Assembly (NCBI GenBank): GCA_947629455.1
Contig: CANRDT010000018.1
Span: 1-45,912, forward strand
Length of the DNA: 45,912 bases
Direction of reading: 5' to 3'
DNA from: an uncultured Ruminococcus sp.
GTDB taxonomy: Bacteria > Bacillota > Clostridia > Oscillospirales > Ruminococcaceae
The notes under the pieces: model-generated
Told to the model about the DNA's origin: nothing
Databases searched by the model: none
The model's input: only the letters and a program-made list of their open reading frames with translations
Translations under genes and position numbers: made by a program
Shown here: positions 23,972 to 34,520 of the stretch, in pieces
Position numbering within the stretch: position 1 is the first letter of the stretch
Layout of the letters: each line of letters begins with the position of its first letter

Positions 23972-26326
23972 TTACTGCGAACCGACAGTTCCCTGAACGA
24001 ACGTGACTGAAACAGCTGTTCCTACAGGTACTTCCGTTCCCTCGGGGTACTGCTGGTCGTAGGACGCTATCGCCCCGTCCTCGTCAGCCGCACTTCCCTG
24101 CGAGGACAGATTCAGTCCACGGTATTCCAGCGTTTCTTTAGCCTGCTGCCGCGTAAGTCCGTTAAGATTCGGTACTACGGCAGTTTCCTCGGCATAACCG
24201 TCCTCGGTGTAAAGCACCACTGTACTTCCCCTTTCGACTGAGACCGCCGACGGCACCTGTTTCTTAACGCTGTCGCCGCTGCCGACTACATTTACCTGCA
24301 AGCCCGCTCCCTCGAGCGTAGCCTGTGCGCTTTTTGCCGAAGTGCCCTCCACATTCGGAACGGACACCTGCATTTTTTCAAGCTGTTCTTCCGTATACTC
24401 CGGAAAATATCCGAGATACGGAAGTATCTCGCCGAACACTTCCACGCAGATAGGCGCAGCCACCTGAGAACCGTAATATTTATCCCCCGTGGGATCGTCT
24501 ACCATAACAAGCATTATCACTTCGGGATCGTCCGCAGGCGCGAATGCGCAGTAGGAGGATACATAGGTATTCATATCCACGTCCATTCGCTGTGAAGTAC
24601 CCGACTTTCCGCCGATACGGTAACCTTGTATATAGCAGTTTGAACCCTGCTGACCGTTTACGACTCCTTCAAGTATCTCCCTCATCTGCGCCGACGTGCT
24701 TTCGGAGATCACCTGACGCTTTACGACAGTATCGAAATCCTTGACGACGTTTCCGTTCGGATCCATTATCTTGTCTACCACCTGCGGAGTTACCAGATAC
24801 CCTCCGTTTATACAGGCGGAATATGCGGTTATCATCTGTATCGGCGTCACCTTGTTGGTCTGTCCGAACGAACAGGACGCAAGCTCGACAGTACCCATTC
24901 TCGAAAGAGGAGCATATATTGAATTGACCTCTCCGGGAAGATCTATGCCGGTAGGTTCGGTAAAGCCGTAAGCCTCAAAATACTTAAAGAAATTATCCGC
25001 GCCCAGGCGCTGACCGATCTGTATGAATGCCGGATTGCAGGAATTGAGCATCGCCGTAGCAAGATTCTGCGAGCCGTGATCCCTCGTAGACCAGCAGTGG
25101 AACAGCGTATCCGCAACGGTTATGCCCGTGTTGCAGCTGAACGTATCGTCCATTGAAATAGCTTTTTCCTCAAGAGCGGCGGAACCGGTTATGACCTTGA
25201 ATACCGAACCGGGGAAATATATTTCCGAAACGGCTTTGTTTTTCCACTGCACAGACCACGCGTCGAGCCGCTGTTCGGAATACTCCTCGGAATCCTCGTC
25301 AAGAGCCGCAAGCTGCCTTGCAATATCCTGATTTGTGATCTCCGCCGGCTGATTCGGGTCGTAGCTGTAGTTCGTCGCCATAGCGTAGACCTGACCTGTC
25401 TTTGGATTCATTATGATACCGCAGGCGCGGTTTGACGGCTTGTTTTCATCGTAAGCCTTTTGCAGCGCCTTTTCAAGCTGATACTGGATATTTATGTCTA
25501 TATTGAGTTTAAGAGAGTTTCCGTCCTGCGAATCGTAGCTCTGCTTGTATCTGTAGGGTATCTCCGTACCCATACCCGAAGTCGCGGTGACTACTCTGCC
25601 GTCTATTCCCGACAGATAATCGTCATAGTATGCCTCCAGACCGTATATGCCGTCGCCGTCATAGTTGAGATGTCCTATGACGTTTGACGCAAGCTGATTC
25701 TGAGGATAGAACCGCTTTGTCGAGGGCTCGCAGCGCACGCCGTCAAGCTCCTCTTCGGTAAGATAATCCTCTATCTCGTCCGCAACGGTCTTTTCAACAT
25801 TGCGTTTCAATATCTCATACTGCGAATTTTCATTCGTACACGCCGAACGGACTTTCAGTGTGTCGATCTGCAAGGTCTTTGCAAGAAACGCCACCAGATC
25901 CTCAAAGCACTGCTCGCTCGTCTTGGCGTTATCGAGTTTTTTCTGATATTCAGCTATCTTCGAGGCATCGTCCTCTTTTGCGATAAGCTTTTTCAGTTCC
26001 TCGATATTCTCGTCTTTTTTATTTATATAATTTTCCCACAGCATTTTCTGATCGCAGTAGACGGTATAGACCGTTGCGCTCTGCGCCAGCACCTGATCGT
26101 TTGAATCATATATCGCTCCGCGCGACGCAGGTATAACGGTACTTTTGAGCTGCTGCGAATTAGCCAGTTCCTGCCACTTTTTCGACTCGGTGACAGAAAC
26201 CTTGAATATGCACACGACTATATATATCACGACCGCGACCATCACCAGACTTACCCATTTGGTGAGGCGGCTTATCATTGTTTTATCCGGTTTATCCGAG
26301 ATGATCTCATCGGGTCTATCTGTCAT
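23972..26326 (-). CDS. Class B penicillin-binding protein with two PASTA domains
   Basis: Septal transpeptidase of the FtsI/PBP2B/SpoVD group, 784 residues from the ATG at 26326. A membrane helix lies at about 27-47. The N-terminal domain (about 50-270) includes PASRGAIYDSNDQVLA and a charged coiled insertion at about 100-135. The transpeptidase domain carries S374-V-F-K (PGSVFKVITG), S-C-N near 429-431 and K-S-G-T near 574-577. Two PASTA domains follow (VSVPNVEGTSAKSAQATLEGAG and VVPNLNGLTRQQAKETLEYRG). PASTA repeats on this protein are typical of SpoVD and of some vegetative PBP2-type synthases. With ftsL-like before it and murE after it, it is the likely partner of FtsW. An SD-like AGGA supports this start over 26368. 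Confidence 0.93.
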   Translation of the reverse strand: MTDRPDEIISDKPDKTMISRLTKWVSLVMVAVVIYIVVCIFKVSVTESKKWQELANSQQLKSTVIPASRGAIYDSNDQVLAQSATVYTVYCDQKMLWENYINKKDENIEELKKLIAKEDDASKIAEYQKKLDNAKTSEQCFEDLVAFLAKTLQIDTLKVRSACTNENSQYEILKRNVEKTVADEIEDYLTEEELDGVRCEPSTKRFYPQNQLASNVIGHLNYDGDGIYGLEAYYDDYLSGIDGRVVTATSGMGTEIPYRYKQSYDSQDGNSLKLNIDINIQYQLEKALQKAYDENKPSNRACGIIMNPKTGQVYAMATNYSYDPNQPAEITNQDIARQLAALDEDSEEYSEQRLDAWSVQWKNKAVSEIYFPGSVFKVITGSAALEEKAISMDDTFSCNTGITVADTLFHCWSTRDHGSQNLATAMLNSCNPAFIQIGQRLGADNFFKYFEAYGFTEPTGIDLPGEVNSIYAPLSRMGTVELASCSFGQTNKVTPIQMITAYSACINGGYLVTPQVVDKIMDPNGNVVKDFDTVVKRQVISESTSAQMREILEGVVNGQQGSNCYIQGYRIGGKSGTSQRMDVDMNTYVSSYCAFAPADDPEVIMLVMVDDPTGDKYYGSQVAAPICVEVFGEILPYLGYFPEYTEEQLEKMQVSVPNVEGTSAKSAQATLEGAGLQVNVVGSGDSVKKQVPSAVSVERGSTVVLYTEDGYAEETAVVPNLNGLTRQQAKETLEYRGLNLSSQGSAADEDGAIASYDQQYPEGTEVPVGTAVSVTFVQGTVGSQ

Positions 26327-26502
26327 AAGCGTCCTGCCTTTCCTGTCCGCTTTGGTCAAACTGCACATATTTTTTCGTCACACATCGGCGCTTGTCCGCG
26401 AAATGCACGAAAATCCGACCTTTTGCGTCAACATTAACAATAGAACAAGAAAGCTAAGTACATTCCGATGTCCCTAACTTTCCCTTGTAATATTCTATTT
26501 CG

Positions 26503-26982
26503 TTACGCTCCGATATATTCCTTTATTTTGCCAAGCCATCTTTTCAGTCTGACGAATATGTTATCGTTATCATCGGGTACGACTTCCGCAACCGGTTCGG
26601 ACTCGATCTCTACATATTCGATCTGGGATTTGTCCAGCTTTTTCAGTCCCAGTTGATTTTCCGCGTAATCCTCGACCTTTGTCAGACCGGTTTTCTGAGC
26701 GAGCTGCGATTCAAGACTGATATTTTCATTGAGTATCTGATCGAGTTCCGCCTGCATTTCCGACTGCTCGGCATAAAGCCTTGTCATTTCAACGCGTCCG
26801 TATATCATCGAACCGAGTATCACCATAGCCGCAACAGCTACCGCAAGAGATCTCGCGCTGCTCGAAGATCTCCCTGCTTCGGGATTGGCGCGGTGTCTGA
26901 TCTTTCTCTCTGTTTTTACTTCCATATCTTCATCGTCATAATCGCTGTAATCATATGCAAGGTTATTGTTATGCTTAGCCAT
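26503..26982 (-). CDS. ftsL: FtsL-like division protein
   Basis: Bitopic protein of 159 residues. The N-terminal cytoplasmic part is charged, one membrane helix lies at about 43-62, and a short leucine-zipper-like coiled coil follows (about 66-100: RLYAEQSEMQAELDQILNENISLESQLAQ). It ends with KVEDYAENQLGLKKLDKSQIEYVEI, the pattern of FtsL/FtsB septum initiators. The position between rsmH and the penicillin-binding protein is the classical place of ftsL. The acidic C-terminal extension beyond residue 128 is longer than in Bacillus FtsL. GGGGGAATGTCAG precedes the ATG. Confidence 0.85.
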   Translation of the reverse strand: MAKHNNNLAYDYSDYDDEDMEVKTERKIRHRANPEAGRSSSSARSLAVAVAAMVILGSMIYGRVEMTRLYAEQSEMQAELDQILNENISLESQLAQKTGLTKVEDYAENQLGLKKLDKSQIEYVEIESEPVAEVVPDDNDNIFVRLKRWLGKIKEYIGA

Positions 26983-27071
26983 CTGACATTCCCCCTTCGC
27001 ACAGAAATATGCGAATACTGCGCACTTTCATCAATGTTTTACTTCCCTGCCGCGCACGGACTTTGTACGCG

Positions 27072-28001
27072 TTATTTTATCTTTTCGATAACTCTGAGTT
27101 TTGCACTCCTGCTGCGGTTATTGCGCTCAAGCTCCTCCTGCGAGGGTTCTATCGCCTTTTTGCAGACAAGCTTTCCCCGAGGAGTTCTTCCGCACACGCA
27201 CACCGGAAAATCTGCAGGACATATACAGCCCTTTGTAAATTCCGCAAACCGATGTTTGACCAGACGATCCTCCAGAGAATGGAAAGTTATCACCGCCAGT
27301 CTGCCGCCTTTTTTCAGACAGCCGAACGCCGCGTCAAGAGCGGTATCGAGCGAACCGAGTTCATCGTTGACGGCGATCCTTATCGCCTGAAAGGTTTTCT
27401 TGCAGGGATTTTTCTCCCTGCGCACCTTCTGCGGAACGGACGATCTTACGATCTCCGCCAGCCGACCCGTCGTCTTTATGGGAGATATTTCCCTCTCCTT
27501 TACTATATTTTCCGCGATCGCCGAAGCGAATCGTTCCTCTCCGTAGGTGAAAATTATCCGCCGCAGTTCTTCCTTTGAAAAATCGTTTACCACATCGGCA
27601 GCCGAAATACCCTCGCCGCTCATTCTCATATCGAGCGGAGCGTCAAGTCGGTAGGAAAATCCCCTTTCCGCGTTGTCCAGCTGATAGGAGGACACCCCCA
27701 GATCGAGAAGTATCCCGTCGGCTCCATCTATTCCGAGTTCGTCGAGAACCTCGGCGATCCTTGAAAAATTGGTCTGCACCACCTGCGCAGGCAGTCCCTC
27801 GAGCCGTTTTTCCGCCACAGCTACCGCGTCGGGATCACGGTCAAGCGCGATGAGCTTTCCCCGTCCCGGTTCAAGTCTTTGCGCGATCCGCACGGAATGT
27901 CCTGCTCCGCCTGCCGTGCCGTCAACATATATTCCGTCGGGCTTTATCGCAAGCGCGTCGAGAGTTTCCCCGAGAAGTACCGGTACATGACTAAATTCCA
28001 T
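27072..28001 (-). CDS. rsmH: 16S rRNA (cytosine(1402)-N4)-methyltransferase
   Basis: SAM-dependent methyltransferase of 309 residues (formerly MraW) that modifies C1402 in the ribosomal P site. Marks are the N-terminal EFSHVPVLLGETLDAL, SAM loop VDGTAGGAGHSVRIAQRL (about 27-44), ILLDLGVSSYQLDNAERGFSYRLDAPLDMRM (about 96-126) and the C-terminal KTFQAIRIAVNDEL and ITFHSLEDRLVKHRF. It begins one base inside the mraZ stop. It is the second gene of the dcw operon, its standard place. Confidence 0.97.
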   Translation of the reverse strand: MEFSHVPVLLGETLDALAIKPDGIYVDGTAGGAGHSVRIAQRLEPGRGKLIALDRDPDAVAVAEKRLEGLPAQVVQTNFSRIAEVLDELGIDGADGILLDLGVSSYQLDNAERGFSYRLDAPLDMRMSGEGISAADVVNDFSKEELRRIIFTYGEERFASAIAENIVKEREISPIKTTGRLAEIVRSSVPQKVRREKNPCKKTFQAIRIAVNDELGSLDTALDAAFGCLKKGGRLAVITFHSLEDRLVKHRFAEFTKGCICPADFPVCVCGRTPRGKLVCKKAIEPSQEELERNNRSRSAKLRVIEKIK

Positions 28002-28432
28002 CAGAAGTCCAGTCCCTCCAGAGCTTTCATAAGCATTTCATCGTCCACTTCGCTGTTGAGTTTTTCCCATTTCTCTTTATCCCAGATCTCGCACCTGTCC
28101 GAAACGCCTGCAACCGCGATCTCCTTTTCCAGACCTGCAAGCTCGCGCAGCGCGGGAGGAATAAGTATCCTGCCCTGCTTGTCCGCCTCGACCTCGCACG
28201 CGTTCGCCATAAAGCTGCGCTGGATATTCTTGCTCTGCGCCATAGGCAGTGCGCTCAGCTTTCTCGCTCTCTCCTCAAAATCCTCGAGCGAATAAACGAA
28301 CAGACAGCCGTCAAAGCCTTTCGTGACAACGAACCGCTCGCCGATGATCTCCCTGAGCTTTGCAGGAAAAGTCATTCTGCCCTTAGCGTCCATCGACTGG
28401 TAATATGTGCCTTTAAGCATACTTGTCAGCAA
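28001..28432 (-). CDS. mraZ: Transcriptional regulator MraZ
   Basis: AbrB-like DNA-binding protein, first gene of the dcw operon and its autorepressor in other bacteria. Two DxKGR modules are visible: MDAKGRMTFPAKLRE and EADKQGRILIPPALRE. Homologues begin M-x-x-G-x-Y, which aligns with the ATG at 28420, but the strong GGGAGG lies 17 bases before that ATG and 8 before an in-frame TTG at 28432, so I use the TTG (about 143 residues). Three AAAGTG-like boxes spaced 10 bases apart lie in its promoter region. Confidence 0.92.
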   Translation of the reverse strand: MLTSMLKGTYYQSMDAKGRMTFPAKLREIIGERFVVTKGFDGCLFVYSLEDFEERARKLSALPMAQSKNIQRSFMANACEVEADKQGRILIPPALRELAGLEKEIAVAGVSDRCEIWDKEKWEKLNSEVDDEMLMKALEGLDF

Positions 28433-28500
28433 GCGATCCACCTCCCGATGCGTGAAAATACTGTTCTTTGGCAAATCTGTGACGAATCAAGGGTAATTTC

Positions 28501-28525
28501 ACCACTTTTTCGCACTTTTTGCCAC
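28501..28525 (-). promoter_or_regulatory. MraZ-box-like triple repeat
   Basis: On the minus strand, GTGGC, GTGCG and GTGGT occur at exact 10-base spacing (28521-28525, 28511-28515, 28501-28505), two of them preceded by AAAAA. Known MraZ operators are tandem short boxes with 10-base period (TGGGN in E. coli, AAAGTG in mycoplasmas). The array covers the expected transcription start, a good position for autorepression. Confidence 0.7.
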
Positions 28526-28535
28526 CTGTAACTAT

Positions 28536-28564
28536 ATTATACACCAAACATCAGGAAAATGCAA
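28536..28564 (-). promoter_or_regulatory. Promoter of the dcw operon
   Basis: On the minus strand, a perfect TATAAT (28536-28541) has TTGCAT (28559-28564) 17 bases upstream. The leader to mraZ is about 95 bases. The next 400 bases upstream (to about 28980) are A/T-rich, and I see no gene or clear element there. Confidence 0.7.
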
Positions 28565-28983
28565 CTGTAAATTTTCACAACTTTCTTATCCAAAAGAGAA
28601 AAATATGGGACAAAAGCCTGAAAATGGACGGTTTTTTCGGAGATTTTTGTAATATTTAGACGAAACGATTTTACCAAATTGTAATTTGTAAACTTTTTAT
28701 TAATCGCCGCGGATAAATACCGACTCAAATGCGGTCGGGAAACAGGTTTACATCAGTCTCCGATATAAATAATTATAACACAACATATAGTATAGGTCAA
28801 CTGTTTTTAAAAATTTAAATACTATTTTTTATTACCAGTCTTATTTTTTGTACAGACAGCCGCTATCACTGACTAATTTTTCCAAAATGGTTACAAATCT
28901 TATTGTTGATAATTTTAATTATTACAAAAATCGAGCCGCTGTGGCAGTTTTAAATTTTTTGTTAATAAGTATTCCAGACAGCA

Positions 28984-29015
28984 AAAAAGCCCTGTCGGCA
29001 AACCGACAAGGCTTT
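28984..29015 (-). terminator. Terminator after pyrophosphatase
   Basis: On the minus strand, AAAGCCTTGTCGG pairs with CCGACAGGGCTTT around a four-base loop, and a T run follows. It lies just downstream of the ppa stop at 29022. Confidence 0.9.
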
Positions 29016-29021
29016 GAAAAA

Positions 29022-29552
29022 TCATTTACAGTACTTTTCTATGTAATTATCAATGCAGCTCTGGACTATCTCCTTGGCAGTTTCGGCATTTTTCACATCG
29101 TCAATGACGGTATCCTTGCCCTCAAGCTGTTTGTAGACCGTAAAGAAGTGGGACATTTCGTCGAAAATGTGCTTTGGCAGATGAGAAATATCCGTATACA
29201 CATTATATGTGGGATCGTTTTCGGGGATACAGATTATCTTTTCGTCCGCCGCGCCATTGTCCAGCATAGAAATAACGCCAATCGGATAGCACCTCACCAA
29301 CGACATCGGCACAAGCGTTTCGGAGCAAAGCACCAGTACATCGAGGGGGTCGCCGTCGTCCGCAAAGGTACGGGGGATAAATCCGTAGTTCGCAGGATAG
29401 TGCGTCGAGGTGTAAAGTATCCTGTCCATTTTCAGAAGTCCCGTTTCCTTATCGAGCTCGTACTTGATCTTCGAGCCCTTGGGGATCTCGATAACTGCCG
29501 TAAACATTGAATTAGTGATCGCTTTAGGTGAAATGTCATGCCAGATGTTCAT
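29022..29552 (-). CDS. ppa: Inorganic pyrophosphatase (family I)
   Basis: Soluble family I pyrophosphatase of 176 residues. The metal-binding signature is DDGDPLDVLVL (about 65-75). IPKGSKIKYELDKETGLLKMDRIL and YPANYGFIPRTF are the other family blocks, and the pair ending YKQLEGKDTV matches the family C terminus. It hydrolyses pyrophosphate from biosynthetic reactions. GGAGGAATTTATT precedes the ATG. It is 15 bases downstream of an unknown gene and probably shares its transcript. Confidence 0.96.
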   Translation of the reverse strand: MNIWHDISPKAITNSMFTAVIEIPKGSKIKYELDKETGLLKMDRILYTSTHYPANYGFIPRTFADDGDPLDVLVLCSETLVPMSLVRCYPIGVISMLDNGAADEKIICIPENDPTYNVYTDISHLPKHIFDEMSHFFTVYKQLEGKDTVIDDVKNAETAKEIVQSCIDNYIEKYCK

Positions 29553-29567
29553 AATAAATTCCTCCGT

Positions 29568-30179
29568 TTAATTTTCTTCAAGCGTATCGGCGAGATACAT
29601 TCCCTCCGGAGCAAGATTTTCCGGAATATCGTAGACGGTTTCGCCGTTAAGCTCCACAAGGCTGCATCTGCCGGGGGTAAGATCGGAAAAATTGCTGTCC
29701 AGACGTTTAAAATTCTCGATCCTTGCAACTCCGAGATCGTCAAAGACCGCCGAAAACTTCGCAGTGTCGCCCCAAACAGTGACCGTCTGATAATCGCGGA
29801 AAAATATTTCTTCTCCGCTTTCGTGAGAGCCGAATCCGAAACGGCAGATACCGTCGTTGACGAGCAGCTCGCCGTATCTTTTCAGCAGCGCCTCAGCCAC
29901 GGGCATAGTACAGCCGTCCAGATAATAAACGTCGTAATGAAAGCCGTCCGTATTATTTTTCCGCAGCGACTGTTCCTGCTGTCGGGTACAGGGCAGCTCG
30001 ATAAAGAAAAACACCCTTTCCTGCAAGAGCCGTACAGCTTTTTCAGCCAGCGGCAGGAGCAGTTCAGCGCTTAGCACCGCGTCCACGCTGCCGTTTTGCA
30101 CATCGGCGGAATAAGCCGAGCGGACGCCCTCAAGATCATCGGCGGCAACGCCTTCAACAAGATAAAAATTCCGATCCAT
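29568..30179 (-). CDS. Unknown soluble protein upstream of ppa
   Basis: About 203 residues from the ATG at 30179 (MDRNFYLVEGVAADDLEGV). There is no signal peptide or membrane helix in this form; the hydrophobic stretch of the longer open frame lies upstream of the promoter and is not coding. The composition is acidic. Phrases such as YGELLVNDGICRFGFGSHESGEEIFF and DYQTVTVWGDTAKFSAVFDDLGV suggest a mixed alpha/beta fold. I do not recognise the family. GGAGGG lies five bases before the ATG. The stop is 15 bases from the ppa start, so the two are co-transcribed from the promoter at 30199-30227. Confidence 0.75.
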   Translation of the reverse strand: MDRNFYLVEGVAADDLEGVRSAYSADVQNGSVDAVLSAELLLPLAEKAVRLLQERVFFFIELPCTRQQEQSLRKNNTDGFHYDVYYLDGCTMPVAEALLKRYGELLVNDGICRFGFGSHESGEEIFFRDYQTVTVWGDTAKFSAVFDDLGVARIENFKRLDSNFSDLTPGRCSLVELNGETVYDIPENLAPEGMYLADTLEEN

Positions 30180-30198
30180 ATTTCCCTCCGTCAACATA

Positions 30199-30227
30199 AT
30201 TATACACCAATACCGCGCAAAAATCAA
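30199..30227 (-). promoter_or_regulatory. Promoter of the unknown gene-ppa pair
   Basis: On the minus strand, TTGATT (30222-30227) and a perfect TATAAT (30199-30204) are 17 bases apart. The leader is only about 15 bases. Confidence 0.75.
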
Positions 30228-30352
30228 TAGCAAAATACAGAAAAACACACAATTCAATTTTCAAAATATCAAATTTACCAATATGGCAGAGCAGATAAAT
30301 TTCAGTTACTTTTTGCCCGTACTTAGTACTTATAATATAGTTTTTCTTAAAA

Positions 30353-30424
30353 CTGTTATTCCCCATTGGGGGAATAACAGACTGTTTCAGAGTTATTTTC
30401 CCCGCCGCAGGCGGGGAAAATAAC
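30353..30424. repeat. Paired palindromes downstream of the surface protein gene
   Basis: Palindrome 30353-30380 (CTGTTATTCCCC / GGGGAATAACAG) and palindrome 30392-30424 (GTTATTTTCCCCGCC / GGCGGGGAAAATAAC). They have the same GTTATT-(pyrimidine)-CCGCC design as the pairs at 4457-4530 and 37588-37653, but different bases in the stems, so pairing is kept while sequence varies. No gene lies in 30228-30496. Confidence 0.7.
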
Positions 30425-30451
30425 AAAAAGACTGCCGGCTTTGGCAAAAAC

Positions 30452-30481
30452 AAAACCGACGGAAAATTCCGCCGGCTTTAA
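30452..30481 (-). terminator. Terminator after the DPSET surface protein gene
   Basis: On the minus strand, AAAGCCGGCGGAA pairs with TTCCGTCGGTTTT, followed by GTTTTTG. It lies 16 bases past the stop codon. Confidence 0.8.
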
Positions 30482-30496
30482 TGAGTCTGACTCACA

Positions 30497-32653
30497 TTAT
30501 TTCTTCTTGCTTACCGCAAATGCAGCAGCCGCAACAAGGAGTGCAGCAGACGCCGCAGCAGGCAGCGCACCCGTATCAGGCGCTTTGTCGTCGTCGGCCG
30601 CACCTACGTTATTATCGTCGGTGCTGTCGGCAGGCTTTTTGTTGTCATCATCGGTAGCTACGTCGTTATCGTCAGGCTTATCTTTTGATTCATAATCGCC
30701 GAGAATACCGGAGATCACTTCAAGATTAGATTTGAGAACAGCAGCGTCTTCTTCCTTAACGTTTTCGTTTGCAAGAACTTCCTCGATCTCGTCCGCAACG
30801 TCCTTGACTTCCTTATATTCCTCGTCATTCTTGATTCCGTTTTCGGAATAATCGTCAATTACCTTCTGCGACTTTTCGATAAGCTCCTTCGCATCGTAGT
30901 AATCCTCTACGCTCTCGGTAGGCTGATCGCTGTCAACGGGGTCGGTTTCGCTTGGATCGGTTTCGCTTGGATCAGTTTCACTGGGATCGGTTTCACTCGG
31001 ATCGGTTTCACTGGGGTCAGTTTCACTCGGATCGGTTTCACTGGGGTCAGTTTCGCTTGGGTCAGTTTCGCTCGGATCGGTTTCGCTTGGATCAGTTTCA
31101 CTGGGGTCAGTTTCGCTCGGATCGGTTTCACTGGGGTCAGTTTCGCTCGGATCGGTTTCACTCGGATCGGTTTCACTGGGATCAGTTTCGCTCGGATCGG
31201 TTTCACTGGGATCAGTTTCACTGGGATCAGTTTCGCTTGGATCAGTTTCACTGGGGTCAGTTTCGCTCGGATCGGTTTCACTCGGATCAGTTTCACTTGG
31301 ATCAGTTTCACTGGGGTCAGTTTCGCTCGGATCAGTTTCACTGGGGTCAGTTTCGCTCGGATCGGTTTCACTGGGATCAGTTTCACTGGGATCGGGTTCG
31401 CTGGGCTTATTGATCTTTACCGCAGGACCGTCAAAGGTTATATAACCAAACTCTGTAACACCGTCAAACGATTGAGCTATAACATTGCCGGAAACGTGTC
31501 CCCAACCGTCATTATAATTTTCACTGGGATCCTTGCTGTCAACATCTGCATAAGGCGCAAACGCCGTTCCCAAGAGGTTATTTACTATATGGAGCTTTGT
31601 AACGTCGCTTCCGAAATTGTAAAGTAGCTTGGACGTTTCGGGAGAATTGTTTTCAAGCTGTTTATTATTGTAATAGAACACCGGTTTTGTGCCATTGTAA
31701 GTTGCGTCATTCAGCGTTGCAAGTTCATATGTAGTCACCTCGCCGTCATCGTGGTTATCCACAACATTGATAACTACATATTTATCTTTCGGAACGTTTA
31801 CTCTTATTTCCTTAGCATAAGTAAGGTCTGCCTCATTTATATTAAAGAAAATATATCCCGCTTTAACATAGGCATTATCCTCATTTTCCGCGGCGTACTT
31901 GTCATAGGCTCCCGTGTCAGTGCAGCTGAAATAAATAGTATTACCTGAGATCTCGGTGCCGCCTTTTACCGTAGGCTGCTCGTCAAGTTTGTCAGCTACA
32001 CCTTTCAAATATGTAAATTCAGCATCAAAATCAATTATCTCGTTTTTTTCTGCGGTATAGTAAAGTTTTGAGCCGATTTCATCATTAAGATTGATTTTTT
32101 CACTCTTATTCTTACCACTGGATACGAAGGAATCTTGGTTTACCACAAAAATTCTATGAGTATCATAACTACCAGACCATTCGTACCGTTTAGCAGACTC
32201 ATAAGGTTTCCAACCGAAATTAAATCCCACGCCGAGCAAATCACCCATCACGATACCGTCGGCAATACCTTGCAGTTTTTCATCAACGTTACTACCGAAT
32301 TTGTCGCCATAATTATAAATACCGTTGCCGATCTGATAATTTTCATAAAAAGGGTTCTCGGTACCGTTAATAAAGTTTCCGCCTACCGCCAATCTTCCCT
32401 CGCAGTCAGAGCCGCGCACCGTACCGTCGTTTTTGAGGAACAAACTGAAATAGCTTGCATCTCCGAGAAGTCTTGCGTCAGCCTGCGCATCGGTATAACC
32501 GAGCAGAGTTTCCTTGTCTTTAGCCGTTACAGGCTCTGCGCCGTCAACAGGCGGATTTGTCGCCGCAGCCGCCGAATTTGTCGCCGCAGCCGCCGCTATA
32601 CCGGAAATGCCCAAAGTCGCGGCTACCGTTGCCGCCAATATCCTACTATACAT
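30497..32653 (-). CDS. Surface protein: choice-of-anchor A domain, DPSET repeats, sorting-like tail
   Basis: A 718-residue exported protein. A signal peptide covers about 1-25. A choice-of-anchor A type domain spans about 57-420; its start, DASYFSLFLKNDGTVRGSDCEGRLAVGGNF, is typical, and near 400 it has GNVIAQSF. Thirty tandem DPSET units follow (about 429-578), making a long acidic stalk. Then comes a charged helical segment of about 80 residues (YYDAKELIEKSQKVIDDYSENG...). The C terminus has PDTG (692-695), a 20-residue hydrophobic run and SKKK. That tail is built like a sortase signal but lacks a full LPxTG. The choice-of-anchor A domain is found with many anchor types. AGGGGTG precedes the ATG. 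A sortase gene lies 3 kb away on the other strand. It may stick cells to a surface or substrate (inference). Confidence 0.88.
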   Translation of the reverse strand: MYSRILAATVAATLGISGIAAAAATNSAAAATNPPVDGAEPVTAKDKETLLGYTDAQADARLLGDASYFSLFLKNDGTVRGSDCEGRLAVGGNFINGTENPFYENYQIGNGIYNYGDKFGSNVDEKLQGIADGIVMGDLLGVGFNFGWKPYESAKRYEWSGSYDTHRIFVVNQDSFVSSGKNKSEKINLNDEIGSKLYYTAEKNEIIDFDAEFTYLKGVADKLDEQPTVKGGTEISGNTIYFSCTDTGAYDKYAAENEDNAYVKAGYIFFNINEADLTYAKEIRVNVPKDKYVVINVVDNHDDGEVTTYELATLNDATYNGTKPVFYYNNKQLENNSPETSKLLYNFGSDVTKLHIVNNLLGTAFAPYADVDSKDPSENYNDGWGHVSGNVIAQSFDGVTEFGYITFDGPAVKINKPSEPDPSETDPSETDPSETDPSETDPSETDPSETDPSETDPSETDPSETDPSETDPSETDPSETDPSETDPSETDPSETDPSETDPSETDPSETDPSETDPSETDPSETDPSETDPSETDPSETDPSETDPSETDPSETDPSETDPSETDPSETDPVDSDQPTESVEDYYDAKELIEKSQKVIDDYSENGIKNDEEYKEVKDVADEIEEVLANENVKEEDAAVLKSNLEVISGILGDYESKDKPDDNDVATDDDNKKPADSTDDNNVGAADDDKAPDTGALPAAASAALLVAAAAFAVSKKK
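30946..31395 (-). repeat. Tandem 15-bp repeat coding for 30 DPSET units
   Basis: Thirty in-phase 15-bp units; all differences between units are at silent third positions (GAT/GAC, CCx, AGC/AGT-type and ACx choices). A 30-bp higher-order pattern (a CTGGGG unit followed by a CTCGGA unit on the plus strand) recurs several times, as expected from unequal crossing-over of blocks. Because the unit length is a multiple of three, other frames on both strands are also open but are not genes. Confidence 0.95.
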
Positions 32654-32725
32654 TACAAAACACCCCTATCAATAAATTTTTACACACATCAAAATATAAG
32701 CAAAAAGCAAATATTCATACATAAT

Positions 32726-32754
32726 ATTATAATATCAACAAGCTGTAATGTCAA
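32726..32754 (-). promoter_or_regulatory. Consensus promoter for the surface protein gene
   Basis: On the minus strand, TTGACA (32749-32754) and TATAAT (32726-32731) match consensus at all 12 positions with a 17-base spacer. The leader is about 65 bases. Confidence 0.85.
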
Positions 32755-32767
32755 TACTGTTAATAAT

Positions 32768-34502
<1,735 letters not shown>

Positions 34503-34520
34503 GTGCTTTTGAATAAATTT

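Noticed and set aside
30946-31395. CRISPR array
   Set aside because: The repeats are contiguous 15-bp coding units without spacers, and no cas genes are present.
30907-31413. Long open frames on both strands across the DPSET array, e.g. Lys/Pro-rich and Asp/Phe/Trp-rich repeats
   Set aside because: They arise because a 15-bp unit without stops in one frame is stop-free in others too. Only the DPSET frame has a signal peptide, domains, promoter and ribosome site.
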